Assembly: GCA_016294075.1 (NCBI GenBank)
Contig: JAEDCQ010000007.1
Coordinates: 17,276 to 81,275, forward strand
DNA length: 64,000 nt
Source of the DNA: Lachnospiraceae bacterium
GTDB lineage: Bacteria; Bacillota; Clostridia; Lachnospirales; Lachnospiraceae
Direction of reading: 5' to 3'
Numbering within the stretch: the first letter of the stretch is position 1; each line of letters starts with the position of its first letter. Under the pieces are notes generated by a model. It saw only the letters and a program-made list of their open reading frames with translations, ran no database searches and was not told where the DNA came from. Shown here piece by piece: positions 51,490-60,172 of this stretch. The position numbers and the translations under genes are program-made.

Positions 51490-53028
51490 TTATGCAACAT
51501 TATTACCATTCTTTACATCTTCAAATTCCTCTAAAATCTCTTCAGATGGTGCCTCGGTCATAAGAGAAACTACAATAATGCAACACAGACTGAGTGCAAA
51601 ACCAACCACCAATGAGTAAAGACCCGTTACACTGCCGAGTGTCTGTCCGCCTACGAGCGGAATATAATCCCATACAATGACCGCAAGTGCACCGGATGCA
51701 ATTCCGGCAACAGCCCCCTTTAAATTTGTTCTCTTCCAGAACAATGACAATACTACAAGCGGACCAAATGCAGATCCAAGTCCGGCCCACGCATTAGATA
51801 CCAGACCCATAATGGAGTTGTTCGGGTTCAATGCAATTAAATAAGCGATTACGGCAATTACCAATACTGTAATACGGCTGATGGTAAGTACCTTTTTATC
51901 ATCTGCTTTTTTACCAAGAACACCACAGTAAATATCTTCCGCAACACTGGAAGCACTTACAAGAAGCTGCGAGTCCGCTGTTGACATAATTGCTGCCAAA
52001 ATACCGCAGAGGAAAATTCCCCCGATAATCGGAGCGTTAATATCTACAGTGAATAATTTAACAATCATTTCGATAAATACTTTTTCTTCCGCACCATCCG
52101 TTAATACTGTCGGATACAGATATGCACGTCCTACTACACCAATAATAACTGCAAACACCAACGATAACGCAACCCAGACAATCGCAATACTCTTTGATTT
52201 ATTTAATTCTTTTTCATCCTTAACAGCCATAAAACGAACTAAAATATGAGGCATACCCATATATCCGAGTCCCCATGCCAGCTGTGAAATAATATCTACA
52301 AGACTGAATTTCCCGGTACTTCCGCTTGAGAAAATATTTAAGAAATTGGCACTGTCAACCCCTGACTGTGTAAGTGTTCCTGCAATATTTCCTCCGCCGA
52401 CAATTCCGAGTGCCACAAGCGGAACTGCCAAAAGTCCGATTAACATCAGCATTCCCTGAATGAAGTCCGTAGTACAAACAGCAAGGAAACCACCCATGAA
52501 TGTATATGTAAGAATAACTACCGCACCGATTGTAAGTGCAATTTTATAATCAATCCCGAAAATAGAATTGAAAAGCTTACCGCCTGCTGCCAAAGCAGAA
52601 GCTGTATATACCAAAAAGAAAATAACAATTGTAATAGAAGAAACACCTAACAGAATCCTTTTATTATCATGAAAACGATTTTCAAAATACATCGGAAGTG
52701 TCAAAGAATTGTTGGCACGAATCGTATATCTTCTGAGTCTGCCGGAAATGAACAACCAGTTACAAACAGTACCGATAAAAAGACCGATTGCAATCCAGCT
52801 CTGTCCTGTTCCCAATGCATATACAGAACCCGGAAGTCCCATAAGAAGCCATCCGCTCATATCGGAAGCCTGCGCAGATAATGCTGCCACAAATGCCCCT
52901 AAATTTCTGCCACCCAAAAAATAGTCCTCTGAATTCGTATTCTTTTTTGCAAAAACAGCACCTACCACTACCATTAACAATAAGTAGAGTGCAAATGCAA
53001 GAAGAATCCATCCCATTGAATTACTCAT
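51490..53028 (-). CDS. putP: Sodium/proline symporter
   Basis: A 512-residue SSS-family symporter. SAQASDMSGWLLMGLPGSVY is the PutP sodium/proline signature, and the 13-helix layout is complete. GGAGAA seven bases before the ATG at 53028 decides the start over an upstream GTG/TTG extension. It has its own strong promoter and is divergent from the riboswitch-controlled AGCS gene. Confidence 0.93.
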   Translation of the reverse strand: MSNSMGWILLAFALYLLLMVVVGAVFAKKNTNSEDYFLGGRNLGAFVAALSAQASDMSGWLLMGLPGSVYALGTGQSWIAIGLFIGTVCNWLFISGRLRRYTIRANNSLTLPMYFENRFHDNKRILLGVSSITIVIFFLVYTASALAAGGKLFNSIFGIDYKIALTIGAVVILTYTFMGGFLAVCTTDFIQGMLMLIGLLAVPLVALGIVGGGNIAGTLTQSGVDSANFLNIFSSGSTGKFSLVDIISQLAWGLGYMGMPHILVRFMAVKDEKELNKSKSIAIVWVALSLVFAVIIGVVGRAYLYPTVLTDGAEEKVFIEMIVKLFTVDINAPIIGGIFLCGILAAIMSTADSQLLVSASSVAEDIYCGVLGKKADDKKVLTISRITVLVIAVIAYLIALNPNNSIMGLVSNAWAGLGSAFGPLVVLSLFWKRTNLKGAVAGIASGALAVIVWDYIPLVGGQTLGSVTGLYSLVVGFALSLCCIIVVSLMTEAPSEEILEEFEDVKNGNNVA

Positions 53029-53129
53029 AATTTCTCCTCTCATTCTACCATCTAAACGGTTGTTTAAGCGGTCCGAAAGCATTTTGCTCTCTGGTTCCCC
53101 TTTATCTGTGTAACACAAATTTGTTTTTG

Positions 53130-53158
53130 ATTATAATATAGGCATAATCGCAAGTCAA
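53130..53158 (-). promoter_or_regulatory. putP promoter
   Basis: Minus strand TTGACT, 17 bases, TATAAT, about 100 bases upstream of the start. Confidence 0.75.
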
Positions 53159-53186
53159 CACAATCCGACCTTCTCCAAAAAAAATA

Positions 53187-53214
53187 TTGACATATCAAAT
53201 ATTTATGATATCCT
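53187..53214 (+). promoter_or_regulatory. Promoter of the glycine riboswitch transcript
   Basis: TTGACA, 16 bases, TATCCT, 90 bases ahead of the aptamer. Confidence 0.5.
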
Positions 53215-53305
53215 TTCATTAAAGTTTCCGAATAAAGCAGGAAACACATAATAACACATAAGACCAAATCGCAAAAGCATGCACATATCTGCTGCATACG
53301 ATTTA

Positions 53306-53388
53306 CTCTGGAGAGTCTTTACTACCGGTAAAGCGCCGAAGGTGTACCGCCTGATTTTCAGGCCTATCTCTCAGGCAAAAGGACAGAG
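53306..53388 (+). ncRNA. Glycine riboswitch, single aptamer
   Basis: P1 pairs CTCTG (53306-53310) with CAGAG (53384-53388). The core has the conserved GGAGAG, GCGCCGAAGG, the GCC/GGC helix and CTCTCAGGCAAAAGGACAGAG-type tail (53370-53388). Only one aptamer is present. The AGAG of P1 could alternatively pair with CTCT at 53410-53413, a ghost-aptamer-like stem. A terminator follows. Confidence 0.93.
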
Positions 53389-53416
53389 CATCACAACATG
53401 CGTGTTCTACTCTTTA

Positions 53417-53442
53417 GGGGCTGATTCCATCAGCTCTTTTTT
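53417..53442 (+). terminator. Expression-platform terminator of the riboswitch
   Basis: GGGCTGAT (53418-53425), loop TCC, ATCAGCTC (53429-53436), then TTTTTT. It lies between the aptamer and the transporter gene. Confidence 0.88.
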
Positions 53443-53490
53443 ATGTGTAAAAAACAATAAAAGCCTTTTGAGGCAGGAGGAGACAGAACT

Positions 53491-54909
53491 ATGTTTACAA
53501 CTATCAACAACATCTTAGTCGCAATCGACGATTTTGTATGGGGTGTTCCATTAATCGTCCTGATTCTTGCGACAGGTATCTTTTTAACCGTTCGATTAAA
53601 AGGATTGCAGTTTTCCAAGCTCGGACTCGCATTCCGGTATATGTTCAAAAACGAAAAATCCGGCAGTGACGGAGAGGTTTCCAGCTTTGCCGCTCTTTGT
53701 ACCGCATTATCCGCAACTATCGGTACCGGTAATATTGTCGGTGTTGCAACTGCCGTTGTAGCCGGTGGTGCAGGTGCCTTATTCTGGATGTGGATGGCCG
53801 CATTAGTTGGTATCGCAACCAAATATTCAGAATGTTTGCTTGCCGTAAAATACCGTACCATTGCAGAAGACGGTCATATCGTAGGCGGTCCGTTCTACTA
53901 TATTGAAAAAGGAATGGGAATAAAGTGGAAATGGCTTGCAAAGGTCTTTGCATTTTTCGGAGTTGGTGTCGGTCTTTTCGGTATCGGTACCTTTACACAG
54001 ATAAACGGTATTACAAGTGCCGTAAATAATTTCTTCGATCCTGATAATGCATGGTCTGTTTCCTTATTCGGACGTGACTATTCCTGGACTGTTATAATTG
54101 CAGGATTACTTTTAACAGTTTTTGTTGCACTCGTAATCATCGGAGGTTTGAAACGTATCTCAACAGTTGCACAGATTATCGTTCCATTTATGGCTGTTCT
54201 TTATGTGATTGCATCATTGATTATTATCATTACACACATTACCGCAGTTCCGGCTGCACTTGCTGAAATCGTACAAAGTGCATTCGGTCTTCGTGCTATG
54301 GCAGGCGGTGCGCTCGGTGCCATGATTATAGCTATGCAGAAGGGTATTGCAAGAGGTATTTTCTCAAACGAAGCCGGTCTTGGTAGTGCACCTATCGCAG
54401 CATGTACAGCTACTGTTGAGGAACCTGCCAAGCAGGGACTTGTATCTATGTTAGGTACTTTTATTGATACTATCATTATCTGTACTATGACCGGTCTTTC
54501 CATTATTCTTACCGGTTCCCATACATATGCTGTTGAAAACGGTATTGAAGGTGTTGCAGTTACAACAAGAGCCTTCCAGGTTGGTTTGCCGCTCCCTGCG
54601 CAGGCTTCTTCCTTCATCCTGATGCTCTGCCTTGTATTCTTTGCATTTACCACAATCCTCGGATGGGATTACTATTCCGAGAGATGTCTGGAATACTTAT
54701 TTAACGGCAATATGAGCGTTGTAAAAGGTTATCGTTGGGTATATATCTTAGCTATTTTCATCGGACCATTCATGACAGTAAGCGCTGTATGGACAATCGC
54801 CGATATATTTAACGGTCTCATGGCAATTCCAAACTTAATTGCGTTAGTCGCATTAAACGGTGTTGTGGTTGCCGAAACCAAGAAGTATTTTGATAGTTTG
54901 AAAAAATAA
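53491..54909 (+). CDS. Alanine/glycine:cation symporter (AGCS)
   Basis: A 472-residue sodium-coupled amino acid carrier. The SATIGTGNIVGVATAVVAGG motif and EAGLGSAPIAACTATVEEP are AGCS hallmarks. The glycine riboswitch directly upstream strongly suggests glycine (or alanine) as substrate. GGAGGAG precedes the ATG. Transcription ends at 54950-54989. Confidence 0.94.
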   Translation: MFTTINNILVAIDDFVWGVPLIVLILATGIFLTVRLKGLQFSKLGLAFRYMFKNEKSGSDGEVSSFAALCTALSATIGTGNIVGVATAVVAGGAGALFWMWMAALVGIATKYSECLLAVKYRTIAEDGHIVGGPFYYIEKGMGIKWKWLAKVFAFFGVGVGLFGIGTFTQINGITSAVNNFFDPDNAWSVSLFGRDYSWTVIIAGLLLTVFVALVIIGGLKRISTVAQIIVPFMAVLYVIASLIIIITHITAVPAALAEIVQSAFGLRAMAGGALGAMIIAMQKGIARGIFSNEAGLGSAPIAACTATVEEPAKQGLVSMLGTFIDTIIICTMTGLSIILTGSHTYAVENGIEGVAVTTRAFQVGLPLPAQASSFILMLCLVFFAFTTILGWDYYSERCLEYLFNGNMSVVKGYRWVYILAIFIGPFMTVSAVWTIADIFNGLMAIPNLIALVALNGVVVAETKKYFDSLKK

Positions 54910-54949
54910 TGACGGAAGCTCTTTGCGAATTGTCATCTAAGCTCGTAAA

Positions 54950-54989
54950 AAATACGTCATGCATTTTTAAAAATGCATGACGTATTTTT
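54950..54989 (+). terminator. Terminator of the AGCS gene
   Basis: AAATACGTCATGCATTTTT and its near-perfect complement form a 17-bp or longer hairpin ending in TTTTT. Confidence 0.93.
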
Positions 54990-55052
54990 ATGCTGTAATG
55001 CTATATATACTTATGAATATTTTTAACTCCAACATAATTTTCCTGTAAAATA

Positions 55053-55229
55053 CTATTCTATTATCCTATACTGCATCATTTCATAGGCAAGTCTTGTACC
55101 CACATCAATACTTTCAGGCAGCAATGCCCTTGCTACACACTTTTCCTCCGCATCCGATTCATCAATCCTTATAAGAAATGCATAATCACCATCAATCCTG
55201 CCAACCGTATAGTCTATTCTTTCAAACAT
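55053..55229 (-). CDS. 58-residue protein, DUF3006-like
   Basis: Minus strand frame MFERIDYTVGRIDGDYAFLI ... LLPESIDVGTRLAYEMMQY, preceded by AGGGAG seven bases before the ATG. The pattern of an opening GRIDGDYAFL strand, an acidic middle and an LLP motif resembles small DUF3006-type proteins. It lies 34 bases after the MATE gene on the same strand and is probably co-transcribed. Function unknown. Confidence 0.7.
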   Translation of the reverse strand: MFERIDYTVGRIDGDYAFLIRIDESDAEEKCVARALLPESIDVGTRLAYEMMQYRIIE

Positions 55230-55263
55230 CTTTGTTCTCCCTCTTAAGTTAATTTTATTATGT

Positions 55264-56637
55264 TTACTGCACCTGCAGCATCTCTTCCTGTTTTTTCATC
55301 ACCGCTAATTCGCTGAGCCCGACTGGTACGGATAATCCAAATGAACAGATATCTGATATCGTCTGACACACTTGTACACCGAATAACCCCAAAAAATACG
55401 GCAGAATAAAAATAAACGGAATAAAAAACAATCCCTGTCTTGCTGCTGCAACTACAGAAGCCTTTACAGCCCTTCCAATCGACTGAAGCATCATATTACA
55501 CATTACAATCCAAGCACTGAGCGGGAAAACAACACAATGTAATCTGAGTGCCAAAGCTCCGATACGGATTACTTCTGCATCCTCCTTACGAAACAGTGCA
55601 ATAATCGGATCTGCAAAAACAAATCCCAATGCCGCTGCCGCAACAAGAAAAACCGCCGCGTACCTTACACAAAACCAATAACCTTCTCTTACACGTCCGT
55701 ATTTTTTTGCACCGTAATTCATACCGCATACCGGCTGGAATCCCTGTCCGAATCCAATCAATGCCGATTGTGCAAACATTGTTACACGTGTCACGATGGA
55801 CATTGCCGCAATGGCCGCATCACCATTAATCCCACCGTAAATGCCAGCCATATGATTCAGAAAAATACCGGAAACGCTTGCCAGCCCCTGTCTGCAGAGA
55901 GATGGGAAACCACCTCTTGCTATCTCTTTTATATTTGCAAAGGATGGCTGAAAATTTCGGATATGAATACGAATGTTTCCGCCCCTCAGGCTTCCTATAT
56001 ATAACAATACGAAACTGATAATCTGACTAAGGACCGTTGCAAGTGCCGCCCCCGCAACATTCAAACCGCATCCAAAGATAAGAATCGGGTCTAAAATAAT
56101 ATTAACAACCGCTCCCGTAACAATTCCTACCATCGCATACGATGCACTACCCTGAAAACGCAATTGGTTATTCAAAACAAAAGAAGACATCATAAAAGGT
56201 GTTCCGATAAGAATAATACGAAGGTAATCTCTTGTATATGGCAGAATAGTCGGCGTAGAGCCAAGCGCAACCGCCAGCGGATCCAGAAAAATCAGTCCGA
56301 GTACGGCAAATATTACCCCGCAGATAAATGCGAGAAAGAAACCTGTTGCAGCCATAACACCCGCATCCTTATATTCCCTGGCTCCCAGCTTACGGGATAT
56401 ATAATTTCCGGTTCCGTGCCCAAAGAAAAATCCGCATGATTGAATCAATGCCATGACAGTGAATACAATGCCGACTGCTGCCGTTGACTGCGTATTAATT
56501 TTTCCCACAAAAAATGTATCCGCCATATTATAAAATGCTGTTACAAGCATACTTATAATTGTCGGAACAGCTAATTCACATATCAGCGGAGGCACTGATT
56601 TTGTTGTCATATATGTGACTTTTTCTTCCTGTGTCAT
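55264..56637 (-). CDS. MATE family efflux transporter
   Basis: A 457-residue twelve-helix antiporter, clearly a different subgroup from the one at 21.7 kb: ELAVPTIISMLVTAFYNMAD near the start and NNQLRFQGSASYAMVGIVTG in the middle. AAAGGG before the ATG at 56637 decides the start over a TTG at 56652. Substrate unknown. Confidence 0.9.
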   Translation of the reverse strand: MTQEEKVTYMTTKSVPPLICELAVPTIISMLVTAFYNMADTFFVGKINTQSTAAVGIVFTVMALIQSCGFFFGHGTGNYISRKLGAREYKDAGVMAATGFFLAFICGVIFAVLGLIFLDPLAVALGSTPTILPYTRDYLRIILIGTPFMMSSFVLNNQLRFQGSASYAMVGIVTGAVVNIILDPILIFGCGLNVAGAALATVLSQIISFVLLYIGSLRGGNIRIHIRNFQPSFANIKEIARGGFPSLCRQGLASVSGIFLNHMAGIYGGINGDAAIAAMSIVTRVTMFAQSALIGFGQGFQPVCGMNYGAKKYGRVREGYWFCVRYAAVFLVAAAALGFVFADPIIALFRKEDAEVIRIGALALRLHCVVFPLSAWIVMCNMMLQSIGRAVKASVVAAARQGLFFIPFIFILPYFLGLFGVQVCQTISDICSFGLSVPVGLSELAVMKKQEEMLQVQ

Positions 56638-56688
56638 TTTTCCCTTTCCCAAGATTTTACCAATCCTTTTCTTATTTACGCATATATA

Positions 56689-56717
56689 ACAGGCATCACC
56701 TTACGGCAATGCCTGTT
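56689..56717. repeat. Inverted repeat before the MATE gene
   Basis: AACAGGCAT (56689-56697) and ATGCCTGTT (56709-56717) form a 9-bp stem without a T run; a weak terminator or an operator. Confidence 0.4.
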
Positions 56718-56766
56718 ATGTTATTTCAGTAATGTAACCAATAACACATGTCGGTACTCTGATATA

Positions 56767-57507
56767 TTATACGCTGAAATCGATATGATTACTACCTGTT
56801 TCCGTCTCTTTTATGTTGCTCCAGTCAATGCTCTTAATTTTTTCAAGCATCTCTTCCGGTGTGGATGCCTGAATAAACAGGCGCTTGCTCTTATCCATCT
56901 CCGTTCCTGACCAGGCATTTTCCTTATTTTCCAATTGTTCCTTTCGTTTTCTATCCTCTGCCTTTTTTTCTTCTTCACGTTCGGCTTTGCGGGCTTCTTT
57001 CCCGCTTTCGATACGTTCCTTCTGCTTCTCACTTATTTTTTCAAGTTCAGCAAAAAAAGAAACCTTTCCATCCTCTCCGATAGAAATTCCAAAACGGGTT
57101 ACCTGTTCTCCTGATTTTTCTAATTCATCCTTTAAATCAGATAATTTGTCGGTTGCCTCATCAATCAGCTTCAGATATTTCTGTTTTACTTTCTCATCCT
57201 CTGCCATCTGCTCCAAAACATCCGGTTCAATTAACACACTGTATTCTTTCGTACCGCGTGCAAGCAACGCAGATGCCTCTTCATCCGTTTCATAATCTGC
57301 CACAATAAAATCCATATTGCCGTACTTCTTTTGCAGCTCCTTAAGCAGATTTTTTGCTTTGTCACTTAATGCAACCTTTTCAGGTGATTTTTCCGTGCTG
57401 TTAACACTTTTTCTTTCTTCTTTTTTTGAAACAGCACTTTCCTTTCGGCTGTTTACCGATTCAGCATATGTTTTCTGATAAGCACTATATGCTCCTATTT
57501 TGTCCAT
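56767..57507 (-). CDS. Charged coiled-coil protein, unknown
   Basis: A 246-residue soluble protein. The N-terminal IGAYSAYQKTYAES resembles small Lachnospiraceae proteins that carry this opening. A globular segment (about 50-130, VALSDKAKNLLKELQKKYGN) follows, then a long highly charged helix (about 155-205, E/K/R-rich) likely to form a coiled coil. No family firmly recognised. GGAGG nine bases before the ATG at 57507 fixes the start. Confidence 0.7.
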   Translation of the reverse strand: MDKIGAYSAYQKTYAESVNSRKESAVSKKEERKSVNSTEKSPEKVALSDKAKNLLKELQKKYGNMDFIVADYETDEEASALLARGTKEYSVLIEPDVLEQMAEDEKVKQKYLKLIDEATDKLSDLKDELEKSGEQVTRFGISIGEDGKVSFFAELEKISEKQKERIESGKEARKAEREEEKKAEDRKRKEQLENKENAWSGTEMDKSKRLFIQASTPEEMLEKIKSIDWSNIKETETGSNHIDFSV

Positions 57508-57607
57508 CTTTTCTGCCCTCCTTAGCAATTATGCGTAAATCCGTTTACTCCTATTTATTATTTCGGCATAAAACCGTAAAAGATTAGAACAAAATTTGTA
57601 TATTCTC

Positions 57608-58777
57608 CTATAAAATACGCTCTGAGTCGTATTGTTCATCCGCATATGTATTACGAACAATGTCTTTTATGAATTTGTCCTTATGGGAAGCCGAGATCAT
57701 ACTCCCTGTATCCAAGGCGAGATCAATTGTCCCGTCAGCCTTTTCCATCAATCCGTCAAAACGGACGACTATTTCTGCATCACAGGATACACCGTTTGCC
57801 TGCATCAGGGTAACACCATATACAATTTTGACATCGTTTACCATTGTTCCGATTGTCCCAAAGGCATCCTCCACAGCAGTATTAAAATATGCCGATATTA
57901 CATAAGGATTTTCCCATGTGAAAGTTGTTTTATTATTCACCCAGATTGGCATACAGCCTGCCTCACTGAAAATACGGAGTCCGTACTGATTCGCGTCCGC
58001 AAAGCATTTCTGCCCCTCTGCAATAAGAATATCCAGATTTTCTTCTGAAAGCTGTTCCGCGTTTGTCAGATAGCTGTCTACATTTTGAATTGGATAGGAT
58101 TTACAATATCCGTCTTTTCCATTTTCAATCTCATATTGGTAATTGATTGCCTCTTCTTCTGAAAAAACAGCCTCAACCGTAATGACATCGCCTTTTTCAT
58201 AATATTCCTTCTCATCACGAATCACAAAATCCATCGTTTTTATGTATGGATGATTACTTTCATTATTAATCGAAACCTGTAATCCCGGTGCTGTACCCGA
58301 AAAGGTCAGTGTGACATCCTCAAACAATTCCTCAAGACTAATCTTTTTTGCCGTCGGAAGATTTTCCACAGTAAACATTACCGGTTCTGCTTTTACCTTG
58401 ATTCCGAGTTTTTTTGCGAGCTGCGTATCATAACTGTATGTAATCTGAATCTTTTCTCCGTTTGCGAGTTTTTCCTCCTTAGAAAAACCGACTTCTACCG
58501 TATCTAATATCTGCTGCAATTGCGTAATTTCCCGGTCAACAGCTTCTGCATTCATTTCCGCCCTTATCCGTCCCCTTGAGTCATACCCGGTAAGAGTGAG
58601 CTTAGTCACTTCTGATAACTTTACATCTTCTCTGTTAAAATATTGAAATGCCAGAATAATCCCTGTAACAACACATATTGCAAAAACACTGAGTTTAATT
58701 GCCAGCTCCAGATTACGGTTAATCCTCCTTCGTCTGCGTCTTTTCTTCCGAATAGGTCTCTCCTTATTTACTTCCAT
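57608..58777 (-). CDS. Membrane-anchored extracytoplasmic protein, unknown
   Basis: A 389-residue protein. It has a very basic cytoplasmic start (RKKRRRRRRINRN), one membrane helix (about 27-48, LSVFAICVVTGIILAF) and an extracytoplasmic region with repeated beta-type segments (KLTLTGYDSRGRIRAEMN, VTLTFSGTAPGLQVSINN). It looks like a type II envelope protein. No enzyme motif seen. GGAG six bases before the ATG at 58777 supports the start. Follows the coiled-coil gene's upstream region with a 100-base gap. Confidence 0.7.
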   Translation of the reverse strand: MEVNKERPIRKKRRRRRRINRNLELAIKLSVFAICVVTGIILAFQYFNREDVKLSEVTKLTLTGYDSRGRIRAEMNAEAVDREITQLQQILDTVEVGFSKEEKLANGEKIQITYSYDTQLAKKLGIKVKAEPVMFTVENLPTAKKISLEELFEDVTLTFSGTAPGLQVSINNESNHPYIKTMDFVIRDEKEYYEKGDVITVEAVFSEEEAINYQYEIENGKDGYCKSYPIQNVDSYLTNAEQLSEENLDILIAEGQKCFADANQYGLRIFSEAGCMPIWVNNKTTFTWENPYVISAYFNTAVEDAFGTIGTMVNDVKIVYGVTLMQANGVSCDAEIVVRFDGLMEKADGTIDLALDTGSMISASHKDKFIKDIVRNTYADEQYDSERIL

Positions 58778-58915
58778 AACTACTCCAAGCTTTCCATTAT
58801 TGCCAAACACCGGCAGCTATATGAAACCTCATGTACAGCTGTCCGTTTTTGACCGTACTGCATTAGTATAACAACATTTACGCTTCAAATCAAAGATTAT
58901 TTCCATATTTTACAT

Positions 58916-58942
58916 AAAAAAGCGGCAGTAATTTCCTGCCGC
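58916..58942 (-). terminator. Terminator of the LacI-type gene
   Basis: Minus strand hairpin GCGGCAG/CTGCCGC (58922-58942) followed by TTTTTT. Confidence 0.92.
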
Positions 58943-58952
58943 ATAAATATTA

Positions 58953-59969
58953 TCAGATAATATTTTCCCTGATTTTCATAGTTAAATCAATAATGCATTC
59001 ATCCGCTTCAGGCACCCTGCCCGATGTCAGGTAATCAAAAATAATATCCAAGGCTTTTGCCCCCTGTCTGAACGGCTGCTGACCGATTGTAACCGAAATC
59101 ACACCGTCCCTTAACATCTGCATAGTTGTCGGAACCTCATCAAATGTAACAACCTTGACCCTCTTTCTGGACTCAATAACTGCCCTGCAGCCTCCGCAGA
59201 CACCTGCTGCTGAAAAAAACAATGCCTCAATATCCGGACAGCTTTCTAAAATTCGTTTTGTAATGGCATAGCTTTCAAATTCATCATCATGGTTCTCAGC
59301 GATTTCCGCAATCTGAATATCCGGATAATCTTTTTCCAAAACTTCACGAAATCCCCGGATACGTTCACTGTGACAAAGTACATTAGATGAGCCCGTGATT
59401 ATGGCAAGCTCAGTTTTTCCCCGTGTCAGAAGCCCGAACAATCCGGCGGCAATTCTTCCGCTTTGAAAATAATCCGTACCGACATATGCCATCCGCTTAC
59501 TACCTTCAATATCGGTATTTACTGTCACAACCGGAATCTGCATATCCACAATCTCATCCATTTTTCTGCGAATCATCTCATCATTATAAGGAGCTATTAA
59601 CAGTCCGTGTATACCATCTGCTATCAGCTCATCCATCGCTGCGAGCTGGGCAGATACATCAAACTCCACACGTTTTGTAATCGTACTGACTCCGTAATCC
59701 AAAAGTTCGAATGCCTTAACCTGAACTCCTTCCATAACCTCATCAAAAAATGGATTATTCTCGCTGAACAGAATCACTCCTATTTTATATTTTTTCTTCC
59801 GCACAGCTAATGCAAGCCCCGCCTTATTCGGACGGTAATCCAATGCTTTTACAATTTCTTTGACCCTTGCTGCCGTTTCTGCATTCACTTCGCCACGGTT
59901 ATTCAGCACTCTGTCCACTGTTCCTCTCGAAACACCTGCCAGCTCTGCAATTTCCTTTATCGTTGCCAT
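58953..59969 (-). CDS. LacI family sugar-responsive repressor
   Basis: A 338-residue regulator. The helix-turn-helix is TIKEIAELAGVSRGTVDRVL with the hinge NKAGLALAVRK, then a periplasmic-binding-protein-type sensor domain (KYKIGVILFSENNPFFDEVM through QQPFRQGAKALDIIFDYL) of the ribose/galactose class. It is divergent from the kinase-isomerase operon, and two identical operators lie between. The start at 59969 follows GGGG by seven bases. Confidence 0.92.
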   Translation of the reverse strand: MATIKEIAELAGVSRGTVDRVLNNRGEVNAETAARVKEIVKALDYRPNKAGLALAVRKKKYKIGVILFSENNPFFDEVMEGVQVKAFELLDYGVSTITKRVEFDVSAQLAAMDELIADGIHGLLIAPYNDEMIRRKMDEIVDMQIPVVTVNTDIEGSKRMAYVGTDYFQSGRIAAGLFGLLTRGKTELAIITGSSNVLCHSERIRGFREVLEKDYPDIQIAEIAENHDDEFESYAITKRILESCPDIEALFFSAAGVCGGCRAVIESRKRVKVVTFDEVPTTMQMLRDGVISVTIGQQPFRQGAKALDIIFDYLTSGRVPEADECIIDLTMKIRENII

Positions 59970-60004
59970 CGAAAACCCCATTTCCAAAACATCTTCCTTG
60001 TTTT

Positions 60005-60033
60005 ACCTTACATGAAAATTTTTTCCGTGTCAA
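60005..60033 (-). promoter_or_regulatory. Possible promoter of the LacI-type gene
   Basis: Minus strand TTGACA, 17 bases, TAAGGT; operator 1 abuts its -35, so autoregulation is plausible. Confidence 0.45.
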
Positions 60034-60037
60034 CTAT

Positions 60038-60050
60038 CGTGCACGGGCAC
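60038..60050. promoter_or_regulatory. LacI-type operator 1
   Basis: CGTGCACGGGCAC, matching operator 2 over 13 bases; half sites CGTGC and GCAC(G) around ACGG. Confidence 0.75.
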
Positions 60051-60092
60051 TTTTGCACAAAAAAACTTCCTCTTTTTTTGTGAATAAAACAA

Positions 60093-60121
60093 TTGATTTT
60101 TACTTGTTTTATTCGTATAAT
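60093..60121 (+). promoter_or_regulatory. Promoter of the sugar operon
   Basis: TTGATT, 17 bases, TATAAT; operator 2 begins 11 bases past the -10, across the expected start point. Confidence 0.8.
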
Positions 60122-60131
60122 CAAAATATAT

Positions 60132-60145
60132 CGTGCACGGGCACG
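60132..60145. promoter_or_regulatory. LacI-type operator 2
   Basis: CGTGCACGGGCACG, a near palindrome, 94 bases from operator 1 (about nine helical turns), placed where binding blocks transcription start. Confidence 0.8.
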
Positions 60146-60172
60146 TAATCTAACTGTATAAGGAGGCTACAA

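Noticed and set aside
53430..53861. Minus-strand frame opposite the AGCS gene
   Set aside because: Antisense shadow of a well-supported transporter; no ribosome site and it would start inside the transporter coding region.
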